From Nocardioides sp. QY071 (lineage in GTDB: Bacteria > Actinomycetota > Actinomycetes > Propionibacteriales > Nocardioidaceae), in contig NZ_CP124681.1 of assembly GCF_029961765.1 (NCBI RefSeq), positions 310,001 to 374,000 of the forward strand: a stretch of DNA of 64,000 nt, in the 5' to 3' direction. Below are positions 1 through 8,496 of the stretch, in pieces. Made by a program: the position numbers and the translations under genes. The number at the start of each line of letters is the position of its first letter. The first letter of the stretch is position 1. Under the pieces are notes generated by a model. The model did no database searches. It worked only from the letters and a program-made list of their open reading frames with translations, and was not told the DNA's origin.

Positions 1-2
1 GC

Positions 3-875
3 GCCCGCACCATGCTCGAGGACCGCTTCGACGTCGAGCAGGTCCTGGACCGGGTCGAGCGCGACGGGGTCAGCTACCTGTTCCTGGTGCCGACCATGAT
101 CTACCGGCTCCTCGACGCCGTCGTGGCCCGCGACTCCTTCGACGCCAGCGCGCTGCGCACCATCCTGTACGGCGCCGCGCCGATCACGCCCGACCGGCTC
201 GAGCAGGGGCTCGCCCTGTTCGGCCCGGTGTTCGTGCAGCTCTACGCCCAGTCGGAGGCGCCGAACTTCCTCACCCGGCTGCGGCGCGACGACCACCGTG
301 CCGACGGTGCGGGCGCGGGACGCCTCACCAGCTGTGGCCAGTCGGTGCTGATGGCCGAGGTGCGCGTGGTCCGGGAGGACGGGACCCCCTGCGACCCGGA
401 CGAGGTCGGGGAGGTGACCGCGCGGTCGCCGTACACGATGCAGGGCTATCTCGACCGGCCGGTCGAGACGGCGGAAGCGCTGCGGGACGGCTGGCTGCAC
501 ACCGGCGACCTCGGCTTCCTGACCGCGGACGGCTACCTGCACCTCGTCGACCGCAAGAAGGACATGATCATCACCGGCGGGCTCAACGTCTACTCCAGCG
601 AGGTCGAGCAGGTGCTCGCCCGACTGGCCGGGGTCAAGAGCGTCGCCGTCGCCGGGATCCCGCACCCCGATTGGGGCGAGGCCGTCGTCGCCTTCGTCGT
701 CCCGGCCGACGCCGACGTCACCCGGGAGTCGATCCTCGCCGCCGCGCGGGCCGAGCTCACGACGTACAAGCGACCCAAGGACGTGGTCCTGGTCGACACG
801 CTGCCGACGACCGCCGTCGGCAAGGTGGACAAGAAGGCCCTCCGGGCCCGGATGAGAAACGGAGACGACTCATGA
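3..875 (+). CDS. Acyl-CoA synthetase (AMP-binding), 3' part
   Basis: C-terminal part of an ANL-superfamily acyl-CoA synthetase; the open frame runs off the left edge, so the N-terminal ATP-binding loop is missing. Visible motifs are the hinge region DGWLHTGDLG, the core DRKKDMIITGG and the C-terminal GKVDKKALR, whose lysine is the adenylation lysine of the family. The enzyme should activate a carboxylic acid to its CoA thioester through an acyl-adenylate. It overlaps the next gene by 4 bp (ATGA), so it leads an operon with an FAH-family enzyme, an MBL-fold hydrolase and a thiolase, a context that suggests catabolism of an aromatic, alicyclic or sterol-like acid. Substrate cannot be read from the sequence. 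Confidence 0.9.
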   Translation, partial: ARTMLEDRFDVEQVLDRVERDGVSYLFLVPTMIYRLLDAVVARDSFDASALRTILYGAAPITPDRLEQGLALFGPVFVQLYAQSEAPNFLTRLRRDDHRADGAGAGRLTSCGQSVLMAEVRVVREDGTPCDPDEVGEVTARSPYTMQGYLDRPVETAEALRDGWLHTGDLGFLTADGYLHLVDRKKDMIITGGLNVYSSEVEQVLARLAGVKSVAVAGIPHPDWGEAVVAFVVPADADVTRESILAAARAELTTYKRPKDVVLVDTLPTTAVGKVDKKALRARMRNGDDS

Positions 876-1792
876 AGTTCGCGACCTACACGGACGGCTC
901 GGGTGCGGCACACGCCGCGGTGCTGCAGGACGGCCTGCTTTACACCGTGCCCGGCGCGGAGAGCGTCGGCGACCTGATCGGCGACGGGCTCGACGGCCTG
1001 CTCGCGCACGGCCGGGCCGCGCTGGAGGGCTCGACCCCGGTGCCGGTCGACTCGGTGCGCCTCGAGGCGCCGCTGCGCCCGCCGTCGATGCGGGACTCCA
1101 TGTGCTTCCACGAGCACATCACCAACTGCATGGGCACGGTGGACCCGCTGCACCACAGGTTCCCGGCGTTCTACCTCTCCAACCACGCGGCGGTGCTGGG
1201 CCCCAGCGACGACGCGCCGATCTCGCCGGGATGCGAGGAGTTCGACTACGAGCTCGAGGTGGCCGCCGTCATCGGCCGTCCCGGCTCCAACATCCGGCCC
1301 GAGGACGCCCGCGACCACATCGTCGGCTACACGACCTACATCGACTGGAGCGCCCGGGACCTGCAGTTCGAGGAGATGACGTTGCGGCTCGGTCCCGCCA
1401 AGGGCAAGGACGGCGCCACCACCCTGGGCCCGGTGCTCGTCTCCGCCGACGAGCTCGAGCCGCTGCGCTCGGGCAAGGGATTCGACGTCGCCATGTCCGT
1501 CGCGATCGACGGGAAGCCCATCAGTGCCGGGAACTGGTCGACGATCGACTGGTCCTTCGACGACGTCGTGGCCTACACGTCGCGGGGCACGCACCTGGTC
1601 ACCGGCGACGTGCTCGGGTCCGGCACGGTCGGCAAGGGCTGCCTGTTCGAGCAGCGCGCCCTCGACCCCGACGGCTTCCGCGGCTGGCTCCGCGAGGGCG
1701 AGGTGGTCACCTTCGAGGTCGACCTGATCGGGCGGATGGACATCCGGGTCGCGGCGCCCCTTCCGCGCCACCCGCTGAGCTCGGGCCACTGA
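872..1792 (+). CDS. Fumarylacetoacetate hydrolase family protein
   Basis: Protein of 306 aa starting at the ATG inside the ATGA overlap with the upstream gene. The second half has the FAH fold signature: an acidic metal-binding run FDYELEVAAVIGRP, then YTTYIDWSARDLQ, and TGDVLGSGTVGKGC near the end. FAH-family enzymes are Mg2+-dependent C-C hydrolases, decarboxylases or hydratases acting on beta-dicarbonyl or 2-oxo acids in aromatic and ring degradation. The N-terminal ~90 residues are the usual small lead domain. Being translationally coupled to an acyl-CoA synthetase and followed by an MBL hydrolase and a thiolase, it probably performs a ring-cleavage or hydration step in the same pathway. 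Exact reaction unknown. Confidence 0.88.
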   Translation: MKFATYTDGSGAAHAAVLQDGLLYTVPGAESVGDLIGDGLDGLLAHGRAALEGSTPVPVDSVRLEAPLRPPSMRDSMCFHEHITNCMGTVDPLHHRFPAFYLSNHAAVLGPSDDAPISPGCEEFDYELEVAAVIGRPGSNIRPEDARDHIVGYTTYIDWSARDLQFEEMTLRLGPAKGKDGATTLGPVLVSADELEPLRSGKGFDVAMSVAIDGKPISAGNWSTIDWSFDDVVAYTSRGTHLVTGDVLGSGTVGKGCLFEQRALDPDGFRGWLREGEVVTFEVDLIGRMDIRVAAPLPRHPLSSGH

Positions 1793-1815
1793 GACCGACG
1801 AGAGAGGCGACACCC

Positions 1816-2757
1816 ATGGCGACCGACGTCCCCTACACCCGCGGCCGGCACCAGCTCAGTGAGCATTGCCACGCCTGGCTCGTCCCTGACGGGACCTGGG
1901 GCTGGAGCAATGCCGGCCTCGTGGTCGGCGACGGAGCATCGCTCCTCGTCGACACGCTCTTCGACCTGGCGATGACCCGGGAGATGCTCGACGGACTGGC
2001 TCCGTTGACCGACCGGAGCCCGATCCGCCACGTAGTCAACACCCACTCCAACGGCGACCACTGGTTCGGCAACGAGCTCGTCGCCGGCGCGGAGATCATC
2101 GCGTCCGAGGAGACCGTCGCCGAGATGGCGAGTGCGGGTCCCGACCTGATCCTGGGCGCTCTCGGCCTTCCCGGACCGACCGGCGAGTTCGTCCGGCACA
2201 TCTTCGCCCCCTTCGAGTTCGGCGACATCACCGCAACGCCCGCGACGCGGACCTTCTCCGACACGCTCGACCTGGACGTCGGCGGCCTGGACGTGCAGGT
2301 GATCAAGCTCGGGCCTGCCCACACCGAGGGGGACAGCGTCGTCTTCGTCCCGTCGGAGCGCGTGCTCTACGCCGGTGACCTGCTCTTCATCGGCGGTACG
2401 CCGATCACCTGGGCGGGCCCGATCGGGAACTGGGTCGCCGCCTGCGACCGGATGCTCGCGCTCGAGCCGGTCGCCGTCGTCCCCGGCCACGGGCCGGTGA
2501 TCGCGCCGGAGCGGATCCACGAGGTGCGCGACTACCTGCTGTTCGTGCAGGAGGAGGCCAGGGTCCGCTTCGACAAGGGCATGTCGGCCGAGGACGCGAT
2601 GCGGGACATCGCGCTCGGCCGGTTCGACGCCCTCGACGAGAAGGGCCGGCTCGCCCAGAACGTGCTGGCCGTCTACTACGACCTCGACCCCACCCTGGAG
2701 CGCGTCGGCACGATCGAGGTCTTCCACCGGATCGCGGAGCTCGAGGGGTGGCGCTGA
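1816..2757 (+). CDS. MBL-fold metallo-hydrolase
   Basis: Protein of 313 aa with a metallo-beta-lactamase fold. The first metal motif reads THSNGDHWFG, so the second histidine of the usual HxHxDH is asparagine. Later ligands are present: GPAHTEGD (His), YAGDLLF (Asp) and VVPGHGPV (His). The start is the ATG preceded by AGAGAGGCGA. Such hydrolases commonly cleave thioesters or lactones; in this operon a CoA-thioester or ring hydrolase is a reasonable guess. Its stop overlaps the thiolase start by one base (TGATG). The N for H exchange occurs in other actinobacterial MBL proteins as far as I recall, so it is not evidence of inactivity, but it may change metal stoichiometry. Confidence 0.85.
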   Translation: MATDVPYTRGRHQLSEHCHAWLVPDGTWGWSNAGLVVGDGASLLVDTLFDLAMTREMLDGLAPLTDRSPIRHVVNTHSNGDHWFGNELVAGAEIIASEETVAEMASAGPDLILGALGLPGPTGEFVRHIFAPFEFGDITATPATRTFSDTLDLDVGGLDVQVIKLGPAHTEGDSVVFVPSERVLYAGDLLFIGGTPITWAGPIGNWVAACDRMLALEPVAVVPGHGPVIAPERIHEVRDYLLFVQEEARVRFDKGMSAEDAMRDIALGRFDALDEKGRLAQNVLAVYYDLDPTLERVGTIEVFHRIAELEGWR

Positions 2758-3920
2758 TGGCCTCGCCGCTCGTCCTCGGCTGGAGCCACACCGCCTTCGG
2801 CAAGCACCCCGACGCCACCCTCGAGTCGCTCGTCGTCGACGCGGGACGCGCCGCGCTCGACGACGCCGATGTGGCTCCGGACCAGGTCGACCTCGTGGTG
2901 GTCGGTCACTTCAACGCCGGCATGCATCCGCTCGGCTTCCCGTCGTCGCTCCCGCTCCAGATCGACGACGGCCTGTTCGGCGTCCCAGCGCTGCGCACCG
3001 AGAACGCCTGCGCCTCCGGCTCGGCCGCGGTCCACACGGGCCTCGCCCACCTGCTCGCCGGGCGGGCGCGCACGGTGCTGGTCGTCGGCGTGGAGAAGAT
3101 GACCGGCATCCCCGCCGAGACGGTCGGCTCCGCCCTGCTGGGCGCCGACTACGACCTGGCCGGCGGCGAGTCCAGCACCGGCTTCGCGGGGATCTTCGCT
3201 GAGGTCGCGCTGGAGTACGAGCGCCGGTACGGGCCCGTCGGGGACACCCTTGGCGCGATCGCCGCGAAGAGCCACCGGCTCGGCGCGGCCAACCCCTTCG
3301 CCCACCTGCGCAAGGAGCTCGACGAGGAGTTCTGCTCGACCACCTCGGACCGCAACCCGATGGTCGCGCCGCCCCTTCGTCGTACCGACTGCTCGCCGGT
3401 CTCCGACGGCGCCGCCGCGCTGGTTCTCGGCCTCGAGCCCACCTCGTCGCGCCATGACGCGGTGCGGGTGGCCGGCTGGGGCTTCGCGAACGACCACCTG
3501 CCGGGGGCCCGCCGGGACCCGCTGGCCTTCGCCGCCACGGAGCTCGCCTGGCAGCGCGCGATGACGGACGCCGGCGTGACGACCGGCGACCTCGATGTCG
3601 TCGAGCTGCATGACTGCTTCACCATCGCCGAGCTCCAGATGTACGAGGTGCTCGGCCTGGCGCCGCGTGGCCAGGGGCGGCGTGCCCTCGCCGACGGCGT
3701 CGTCCTGCCGGACGGCACGCTGCCCGTCAACCCGTCCGGAGGCCTGAAGTCGAAGGGCCACCCGGTGGGCGCGACCGGCGTCTCGCAGCACGTCTCGATC
3801 GCCATGCAGCTCACCGGGACCTTCCCGGGTGTGCAGATCGCCGGCGCCCGGCTCGGTGCGGTGCACAACATGGGCGGCCTCGCGGTCGCCAACCACGTCA
3901 CGGTCCTCGCGGCCCGATGA
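2757..3920 (+). CDS. Thiolase family protein (SCP-x/lipid-transfer type)
   Basis: Thiolase-like protein of 387 aa; the ATG at 2757 overlaps the upstream stop and has GAGGGG about 8 nt ahead; an in-frame GTG at 2748 is the alternative. The nucleophile motif is ENACASGSAAV and the histidine motif NPSGGLKSKGHPVGATG. The C-terminal Cys of classical thiolases (CxGGG) is replaced by the HNMGG sequence, as in SCP-x type thiolases and the Ltp2-like aldolases of sterol side-chain degradation. It therefore may be a thiolase or retro-aldolase acting on branched or ring-derived acyl-CoA. Last gene of the apparent operon starting left of the window. Confidence 0.88.
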   Translation: MASPLVLGWSHTAFGKHPDATLESLVVDAGRAALDDADVAPDQVDLVVVGHFNAGMHPLGFPSSLPLQIDDGLFGVPALRTENACASGSAAVHTGLAHLLAGRARTVLVVGVEKMTGIPAETVGSALLGADYDLAGGESSTGFAGIFAEVALEYERRYGPVGDTLGAIAAKSHRLGAANPFAHLRKELDEEFCSTTSDRNPMVAPPLRRTDCSPVSDGAAALVLGLEPTSSRHDAVRVAGWGFANDHLPGARRDPLAFAATELAWQRAMTDAGVTTGDLDVVELHDCFTIAELQMYEVLGLAPRGQGRRALADGVVLPDGTLPVNPSGGLKSKGHPVGATGVSQHVSIAMQLTGTFPGVQIAGARLGAVHNMGGLAVANHVTVLAAR

Positions 3921-4059
3921 GCCCCGAGCGGCCGACGACGGACCTCGGGTGCAGCGACGTCGAGCGCCGATCTGCGTCGAGCGCGTCGGCGCCGATCAGC
4001 TCGCGGACCGGTCGAGGCGGCGGAGATCCCGTTCTCTCCGCGTGAAGTGACCCAGCAGG

Positions 4060-4308
4060 TCATCGCCCGTGGTGGTGGGCCCGGCCGAGGCCCCGGGCCC
4101 CCACCACGTGGCCGCCGAGGTAGCCGGCGACGGCCGCGCCGAGCGCAGCGGTGACGTGCAGTGCGACCGGCAGGACCACGCCCCTGCGCCGGCGCTCCTC
4201 CTCGCGGACCGAGTCCATGGCCGTCGTCCAGTACGCCACGGCCGGGTCGACGGCGGCTGCCTTCTGGGTGAGCGTGGCCAGCGCCGTGGGAGCGAGCGAG
4301 GAGTTCAT
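4060..4308 (-). CDS. Small hypothetical protein with one membrane segment
   Basis: Possible 82-aa protein starting MNSSLAPTALATL, followed by a charged stretch (REEERRRRG), a hydrophobic segment (VVLPVALHVTAALGAAVAGYL) and a histidine-rich end (RAHHHGR). It lies 35 bp downstream of the YeiH-like exporter gene on the same strand and could be cotranscribed with it. No strong ribosome binding site is visible, and no family is recognised; part of the region could simply be untranslated. The short inverted repeat GCGGAGA/TCTCCGC at 4020-4041 just beyond its end could act as a weak terminator. Confidence 0.4.
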   Translation of the reverse strand: MNSSLAPTALATLTQKAAAVDPAVAYWTTAMDSVREEERRRRGVVLPVALHVTAALGAAVAGYLGGHVVGARGLGRAHHHGR

Positions 4309-4343
4309 GGCCGGGCGGTACCCGGAACCGGTCGCGCGAGACG

Positions 4344-5378
4344 TCAGGCGATCGCCAGCACGCCGACCAGCGACACCGTCGCGACCACCAGCGTCGACAC
4401 CATGCCCAGCGCGAGCGGGCGGCCACCGCTGTGCAGCAGCTTGCCGAGGTGGACGCCGGTGCCGAGCGCGAACAGCGCGGCAGCCAGCGTGATCGTCTGC
4501 AGCGTGCTGATCACGTCGAGGAACCCCGCCGGCACGAGGCCGCTGGTGCGCAGCAGCACGCAGGCCAGGAAGCCGAGCACGAACAGCGGCACGATCGGCG
4601 GTCGGCCGGCACTGGCGCCGTCGCACGCCGGCTGGGTACGACGCCGGGTCGCGCTCACCACCGCGACGACGGGCGCGAGCAGCAGGACCCGGGTCAGCTT
4701 GACGACGACGGCCAGCGCGACGGCCGTGGCGCCGGCGGGTCCGGCCGCGGCGACCACCTGGCCGACCTCGTGCACGCTGGCGCCGGCCCAGATGCCGAGC
4801 TGGCGGTCCGAGAGGCCGAGAGGCGCCTGCAGCAGGGGGATCGCGATCATCGCGAGGGTGCCGCAGATCGTCACCATGGTGATCGCGGTCGCGACGTCGT
4901 CCTCGTCGCCGTCGGCGGTGCGCTCCATGCCGGCGATCGCCGAGGCGCCGCAGATCGAGAAGCCGGTGGCGATGAGCAGGCTGCGGGCGGGCCCGACCTT
5001 CATCCTCAGGCCGAGCCACCAGGTGAGGACCAGCGTGCTGACCAGCGTCGTCACGACCAGTGCGATCACCGGGGTGCCGAGGGCGCCGATCGCGGTCAGC
5101 GACAGCGAGAACCCGAGCAGCACGACGCCGGCACGGAGCAGCTTCCTGACCGCGATCCGCAGACCCGGCTGGGTCGCGATCGGGATCAGGTCGAGGTTCG
5201 CGACCACCGCGCCGATGAGCACAGCCCAGGTCAGCACGCCCACCGACGGCAGGAGGTGGTGGCCGGCGTACGCCACGACCACCCCACCGCCCGTCAGGAC
5301 GAGGCCCGGCAGCAGCACGGATCGCTGCGTACGCCGGGCGCTCGTCGTCGTAGGGACCGGAACCGTTCTCGTGGCCAT
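4344..5378 (-). CDS. YeiH-like putative sulfate exporter family transporter
   Basis: Integral membrane protein of 344 aa with about ten hydrophobic segments. Family marks of the YeiH/UPF0324 (putative sulfate exporter) group are visible: SICGASAIAG in the middle, WAGASVHEVGQVVAA after it, and the N-terminal VLIGAVVANLDLIP. These proteins are thought to export sulfur oxyanions or related small molecules, but substrates are poorly defined. Divergent from a LysR regulator across a 71-bp gap, an arrangement also found with yeiH/yeiE in enterobacteria, so the LysR protein probably controls this gene. Confidence 0.88.
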   Translation of the reverse strand: MATRTVPVPTTTSARRTQRSVLLPGLVLTGGGVVVAYAGHHLLPSVGVLTWAVLIGAVVANLDLIPIATQPGLRIAVRKLLRAGVVLLGFSLSLTAIGALGTPVIALVVTTLVSTLVLTWWLGLRMKVGPARSLLIATGFSICGASAIAGMERTADGDEDDVATAITMVTICGTLAMIAIPLLQAPLGLSDRQLGIWAGASVHEVGQVVAAAGPAGATAVALAVVVKLTRVLLLAPVVAVVSATRRRTQPACDGASAGRPPIVPLFVLGFLACVLLRTSGLVPAGFLDVISTLQTITLAAALFALGTGVHLGKLLHSGGRPLALGMVSTLVVATVSLVGVLAIA

Positions 5379-5449
5379 GTGCCCAACCCTCGTGGCGTGG
5401 GGCAGGCTTCGGTAGTGAGCAGCTGGGCATCACGTCATACGGAGAACGC

Positions 5450-6370
5450 ATGAGCACCACCCGACGACCGGACCTCGACGACCTCGAGGTGCTCGCCCTC
5501 GTGGCGCGGACCGGGAGCATCGGCCAGGCCGCGCAGGAGCTGCGGCTCTCGCAGCCGAGCGTGTCGCGGCGGATGCTCGCGCTCGAACGCCGGCTCGGCG
5601 TGACCTTGCTGCGCCGCACCAAGCAGGGCACGACGCTGACCCCGCACGGCAGGCTGGTCGTCGACTGGGCCGGTGAGCTGCTCGATGCCGCCGAGCGGTT
5701 CACCCGGTCCGTCGCCACGCTGCGCGCCGAGGGCGAGCTGGTCGTCCGCGCGGCCGTGTCGATGACCATCGCCGAGCACTACGCACCGGCCTGGCTGGCG
5801 CGGTTGCACGCCGGAGCGCCCGACCTGCAGGTCTCGCTGAGCGTCGCCAACTCCACCGAGGTCGAGCGACTGGTCCGCACCGGCGCGGCCGAGCTGGGGT
5901 TCGTCGAGGTGCCGACGGTGCCCGACGGGCTGCGCCACCAGCAGGTCGGCGCCGACCGGCTCGTGGTCGCCGTCGCACCCGGTCACCCGTGGGCCGACCG
6001 GACCGAGCCGGTCGGTGCGGCCGAGCTCGCCGTCGGGGGCGTCCTGGTGCGCGAGGAGGGCTCCGGCACCCGGGTCACCCTGGAGGAGGCACTGGAGCGT
6101 GAGGGCCACACCCTGGTCCCGGGTCTCGTGATGGCGTCCAACAACGGCCTCACCCACGCGGCCATCGCCGGGATGGGCCCGGTCGCGCTGTCGGAGCGGG
6201 CGCTCGAGGCCGACCTCGAGCTCGGCGAGCTGCGCGCCGTACCGCTCGACGGGGTCTTCCTGCTGCGCCCGCTCACCGCGATCTGGTCGGCCGAGGCGAG
6301 ACTGTCGGCCGCCGCCGTACGCTTGCTCGAGAGCGCCGATCAGGCTTTCGCCCGGCCGCACCACCCCTGA
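5450..6370 (+). CDS. LysR family transcriptional regulator
   Basis: Protein of 306 aa. The N-terminal winged HTH is clear: residues ~10-60 include TGSIGQAAQELRLSQPSVSR and LERRLGVTLLRR. The rest is the periplasmic-binding-like effector domain of LysR proteins. It is divergently transcribed from the YeiH-like exporter gene, the classic LTTR arrangement in which the regulator binds in the 71-bp intergenic region and activates the neighbour in response to a small ligand while repressing itself. Only 14 bp separate its stop from the following thiolase gene, so read-through is possible. Confidence 0.93.
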   Translation: MSTTRRPDLDDLEVLALVARTGSIGQAAQELRLSQPSVSRRMLALERRLGVTLLRRTKQGTTLTPHGRLVVDWAGELLDAAERFTRSVATLRAEGELVVRAAVSMTIAEHYAPAWLARLHAGAPDLQVSLSVANSTEVERLVRTGAAELGFVEVPTVPDGLRHQQVGADRLVVAVAPGHPWADRTEPVGAAELAVGGVLVREEGSGTRVTLEEALEREGHTLVPGLVMASNNGLTHAAIAGMGPVALSERALEADLELGELRAVPLDGVFLLRPLTAIWSAEARLSAAAVRLLESADQAFARPHHP

Positions 6371-6384
6371 CCCGAGGAGTCGTC

Positions 6385-7601
6385 ATGCCCGAAGCCGTCA
6401 TCGTCTCGACCGCCCGCTCGCCGATCGGCCGTGCCGGCAAGGGCTCGCTGAAGGACATGCGTCCCGACGAGCTGGCCGTGCAGATGGTGCAGGCCGCGCT
6501 GGCGAAGGTGCCCGGCCTGGACCCGGCCGAGATCACCGACCTGATCCTCGGTGTGGGCCAGCCGGCCGGTGAGGCGGGCAACAACCTGGGCCGCGCGGTC
6601 GCCGTGCTGTCCGGGATGGACCGCCTGCCCGGCGTGACGGTCAACCGCTACTGCTCGTCGTCGCTGCAGACCACCCGGATGGCGTTCCACGCGATCAAGG
6701 CCGGCGAGGGCGACGCGTTCATCTCCGCCGGCGTGGAGACCGTGAGCCGGTTCTTCAACGGCTGGTCGGACAACCCCGAGGGCCAGAACCCCGCGTTCGC
6801 CGACGCGCAGGCGGTGACCGACAAGCGGGCCCAGGGCGGCGCGGAGACGTGGGTCGACCCGCGCACCTCCGGTGAGCTGCCGGACCTCTACATCGCGATG
6901 GGCCAGACCGCCGAGAACGTCGCGCAGGTCCTCGGCATGTCGCGCGAGGAGCAGGACGTGTTCGCGGTCCGCAGCCAGAACCTCACCGAGCAGCGGATCG
7001 GTGAGGGCTTCTGGGCCCGCGAGATCACCCCGGTCACCTGCCCGACGGCACGACCGTCACCGCGGACGACGGCCCCCGTGCCGGTACGACGCTGGAGGCG
7101 GTCTCCGGTCTCAAGCCGGTGTTCCGCCCCGACGGGACGGTGACGGCGGGCAACGCATGCCCGCTCAACGACGGCGCCGCGGCGCTGGTGATCATGTCCG
7201 ACACCCGTGCCAAGGAGCTGGGCCTGACCCCGCTCGCGCGGATCGTGTCGACCGCGGTGACCGGACTCTCGCCCGAGATCATGGGCCTCGGCCCGGTCGA
7301 GGCGATCCCCGCCGCGCTGAAGAACGCCGGCATGTCGTTGGGTGACATCGACCTGTTCGAGATCAACGAGGCGTTCGCGGTGCAGTCGCTGGGATCGGCG
7401 CAGCAGCTCGGGATCGACGTCGACAAGCTCAACGTCAACGGTGGTGCGATCGCGGTCGGTCACCCGTTCGGCATGACGGGAGCGCGGATCACCGCGACGC
7501 TGATCAACTCGCTGCAGTGGCACGACAAGCAGTTCGGTGTCGAGTCGATGTGCGTGGGTGGTGGCCAGGGCATGGCCATGGTCCTCGAGCGGCTCAGCTG
7601 A
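6385..7601 (+). pseudogene. Acetyl-CoA acyltransferase (thiolase), interrupted by a frameshift
   Basis: Reading 6385-7143 gives a normal FadA-type thiolase N-terminus with the nucleophile motif VNRYCSSSLQT, but after WAREITPVT the frame becomes low-complexity and stops. The correct sequence continues in another frame: LPDGTTVTADDGPRAGTT, then NACPLNDGAAALV, NVNGGAIAVGHPFGMTGAR and ESMCVGGGQG, ending at 7601. The two parts join if one C is restored at about 7037-7039 (gtcac-ctg would become gtcaccctg), giving a full-length 405-aa enzyme with both catalytic Cys and the His. Everything else is intact, so this is either a very recent lesion or a homopolymer sequencing error. Function if intact: thiolytic cleavage of 3-ketoacyl-CoA in beta-oxidation. 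Confidence 0.88.
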
Positions 7602-7613
7602 GTCACTCCCCGG

Positions 7614-8372
7614 TCAGGCGCGGGCGAGCTCCTCGTCGAGGATCGTGGTGATCCGGTCGCGCTCGTGGCGCAGCCCGAGGGGCTCGAGCCAGTCGAGCAG
7701 GGTGGCGCGGAAGAGCTGCCCGGACTCGATGACCCGCGGGTCGCAGTGGCCGGTCGACTCGAGCGTGACGACGCCGTACAGCGCCGACCACGCCCGCATG
7801 TAGATCCACAGCAGGCCACGTTCCTCGGGCGGGATGTGGTCGGCCTTGGCCGGGATCAGCGGGTCGAGCACGGCGTCGCGGATGACCGGGTCGAGGTCGT
7901 CGAGGGCCGGGTACGGGAACTGGTAGAGCTCCCAGATCTGCCACAGCAGGTCGGTGAAGTAGTGGCCCGACGTCGACAGGGTGAGCAGGTCGCGGCGATC
8001 GGTGTCGGCCTCGGCGACCGGGTTGGCGAACACGAGGGCGAACTCCCGCGGCTTCGCCAGCGCCCACTGCCGGAAGCGCGCACAGGCCACGGCCAGGCGT
8101 GCGGCCGGGTCGTCCTCCGGGAACCGGGCGGCGGCCTCGGCCCATTCGGCAGTCGCCGCCTTGTCGAGCTCGAAGGCGACGAGGTCGACGAGCTGCTGAT
8201 AGCTCGCGACGTACCTGTACAGCGCTGGTGCGGTCATCCCCATCCCCGCGGCGACCGCCCGCAACGACAGGTCCGCTCCCTCGTCGAGCAGGCGGGCGGC
8301 GACCTCGACGATCTCGTCGTAGGTCGCCTCACGCTGACGTTCCCGGCGGCTGGGTGCGCGGAGGTGCGGCAC
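7614..8372 (-). CDS. TetR family transcriptional regulator
   Basis: Regulator of 252 aa. I chose the GTG at 8372 because AGGAG sits 4-8 nt upstream; a longer form from GTG 8411 would add 13 residues that overlap the putative operator. The HTH is near residues 15-60 (EIVEVAARLLDEG, LSLRAVAAGMGMTAPALYRY), followed by a helical ligand-binding domain with WIYMRAWSALYGVVTLES. It is divergent from an MMPL transporter, so it most likely represses that transporter and itself until a lipid or drug ligand binds. The gene is convergent with the thiolase upstream, 12 bp apart. Confidence 0.92.
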   Translation of the reverse strand: MPHLRAPSRRERQREATYDEIVEVAARLLDEGADLSLRAVAAGMGMTAPALYRYVASYQQLVDLVAFELDKAATAEWAEAAARFPEDDPAARLAVACARFRQWALAKPREFALVFANPVAEADTDRRDLLTLSTSGHYFTDLLWQIWELYQFPYPALDDLDPVIRDAVLDPLIPAKADHIPPEERGLLWIYMRAWSALYGVVTLESTGHCDPRVIESGQLFRATLLDWLEPLGLRHERDRITTILDEELARA

Positions 8373-8403
8373 AGGACTCCTCGAGATGGCCCGGATCACC
8401 GGG

Positions 8404-8454
8404 GTGAACACTTGACGACGAAAGTTTACACCGTTTACGGTTAACAGTGTTCAC
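8404..8454. promoter_or_regulatory. Candidate TetR operator, divergent promoter region
   Basis: AT-richer patch between the TetR and MMPL genes with nested symmetry: GTGAACAC at 8404-8411 and its exact reverse complement GTGTTCAC at 8447-8454, a related GTTTACAC at 8424-8431, and a central CCGT-TT-ACGG palindrome at 8431-8440. This is the expected place for the TetR binding site that would shut both divergent promoters. Binding is inferred from position and symmetry only. Confidence 0.6.
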
Positions 8455-8496
8455 GAGACTGATAGAGGTTCACGCTGGCCTCCGGGAGGAGTCGAC

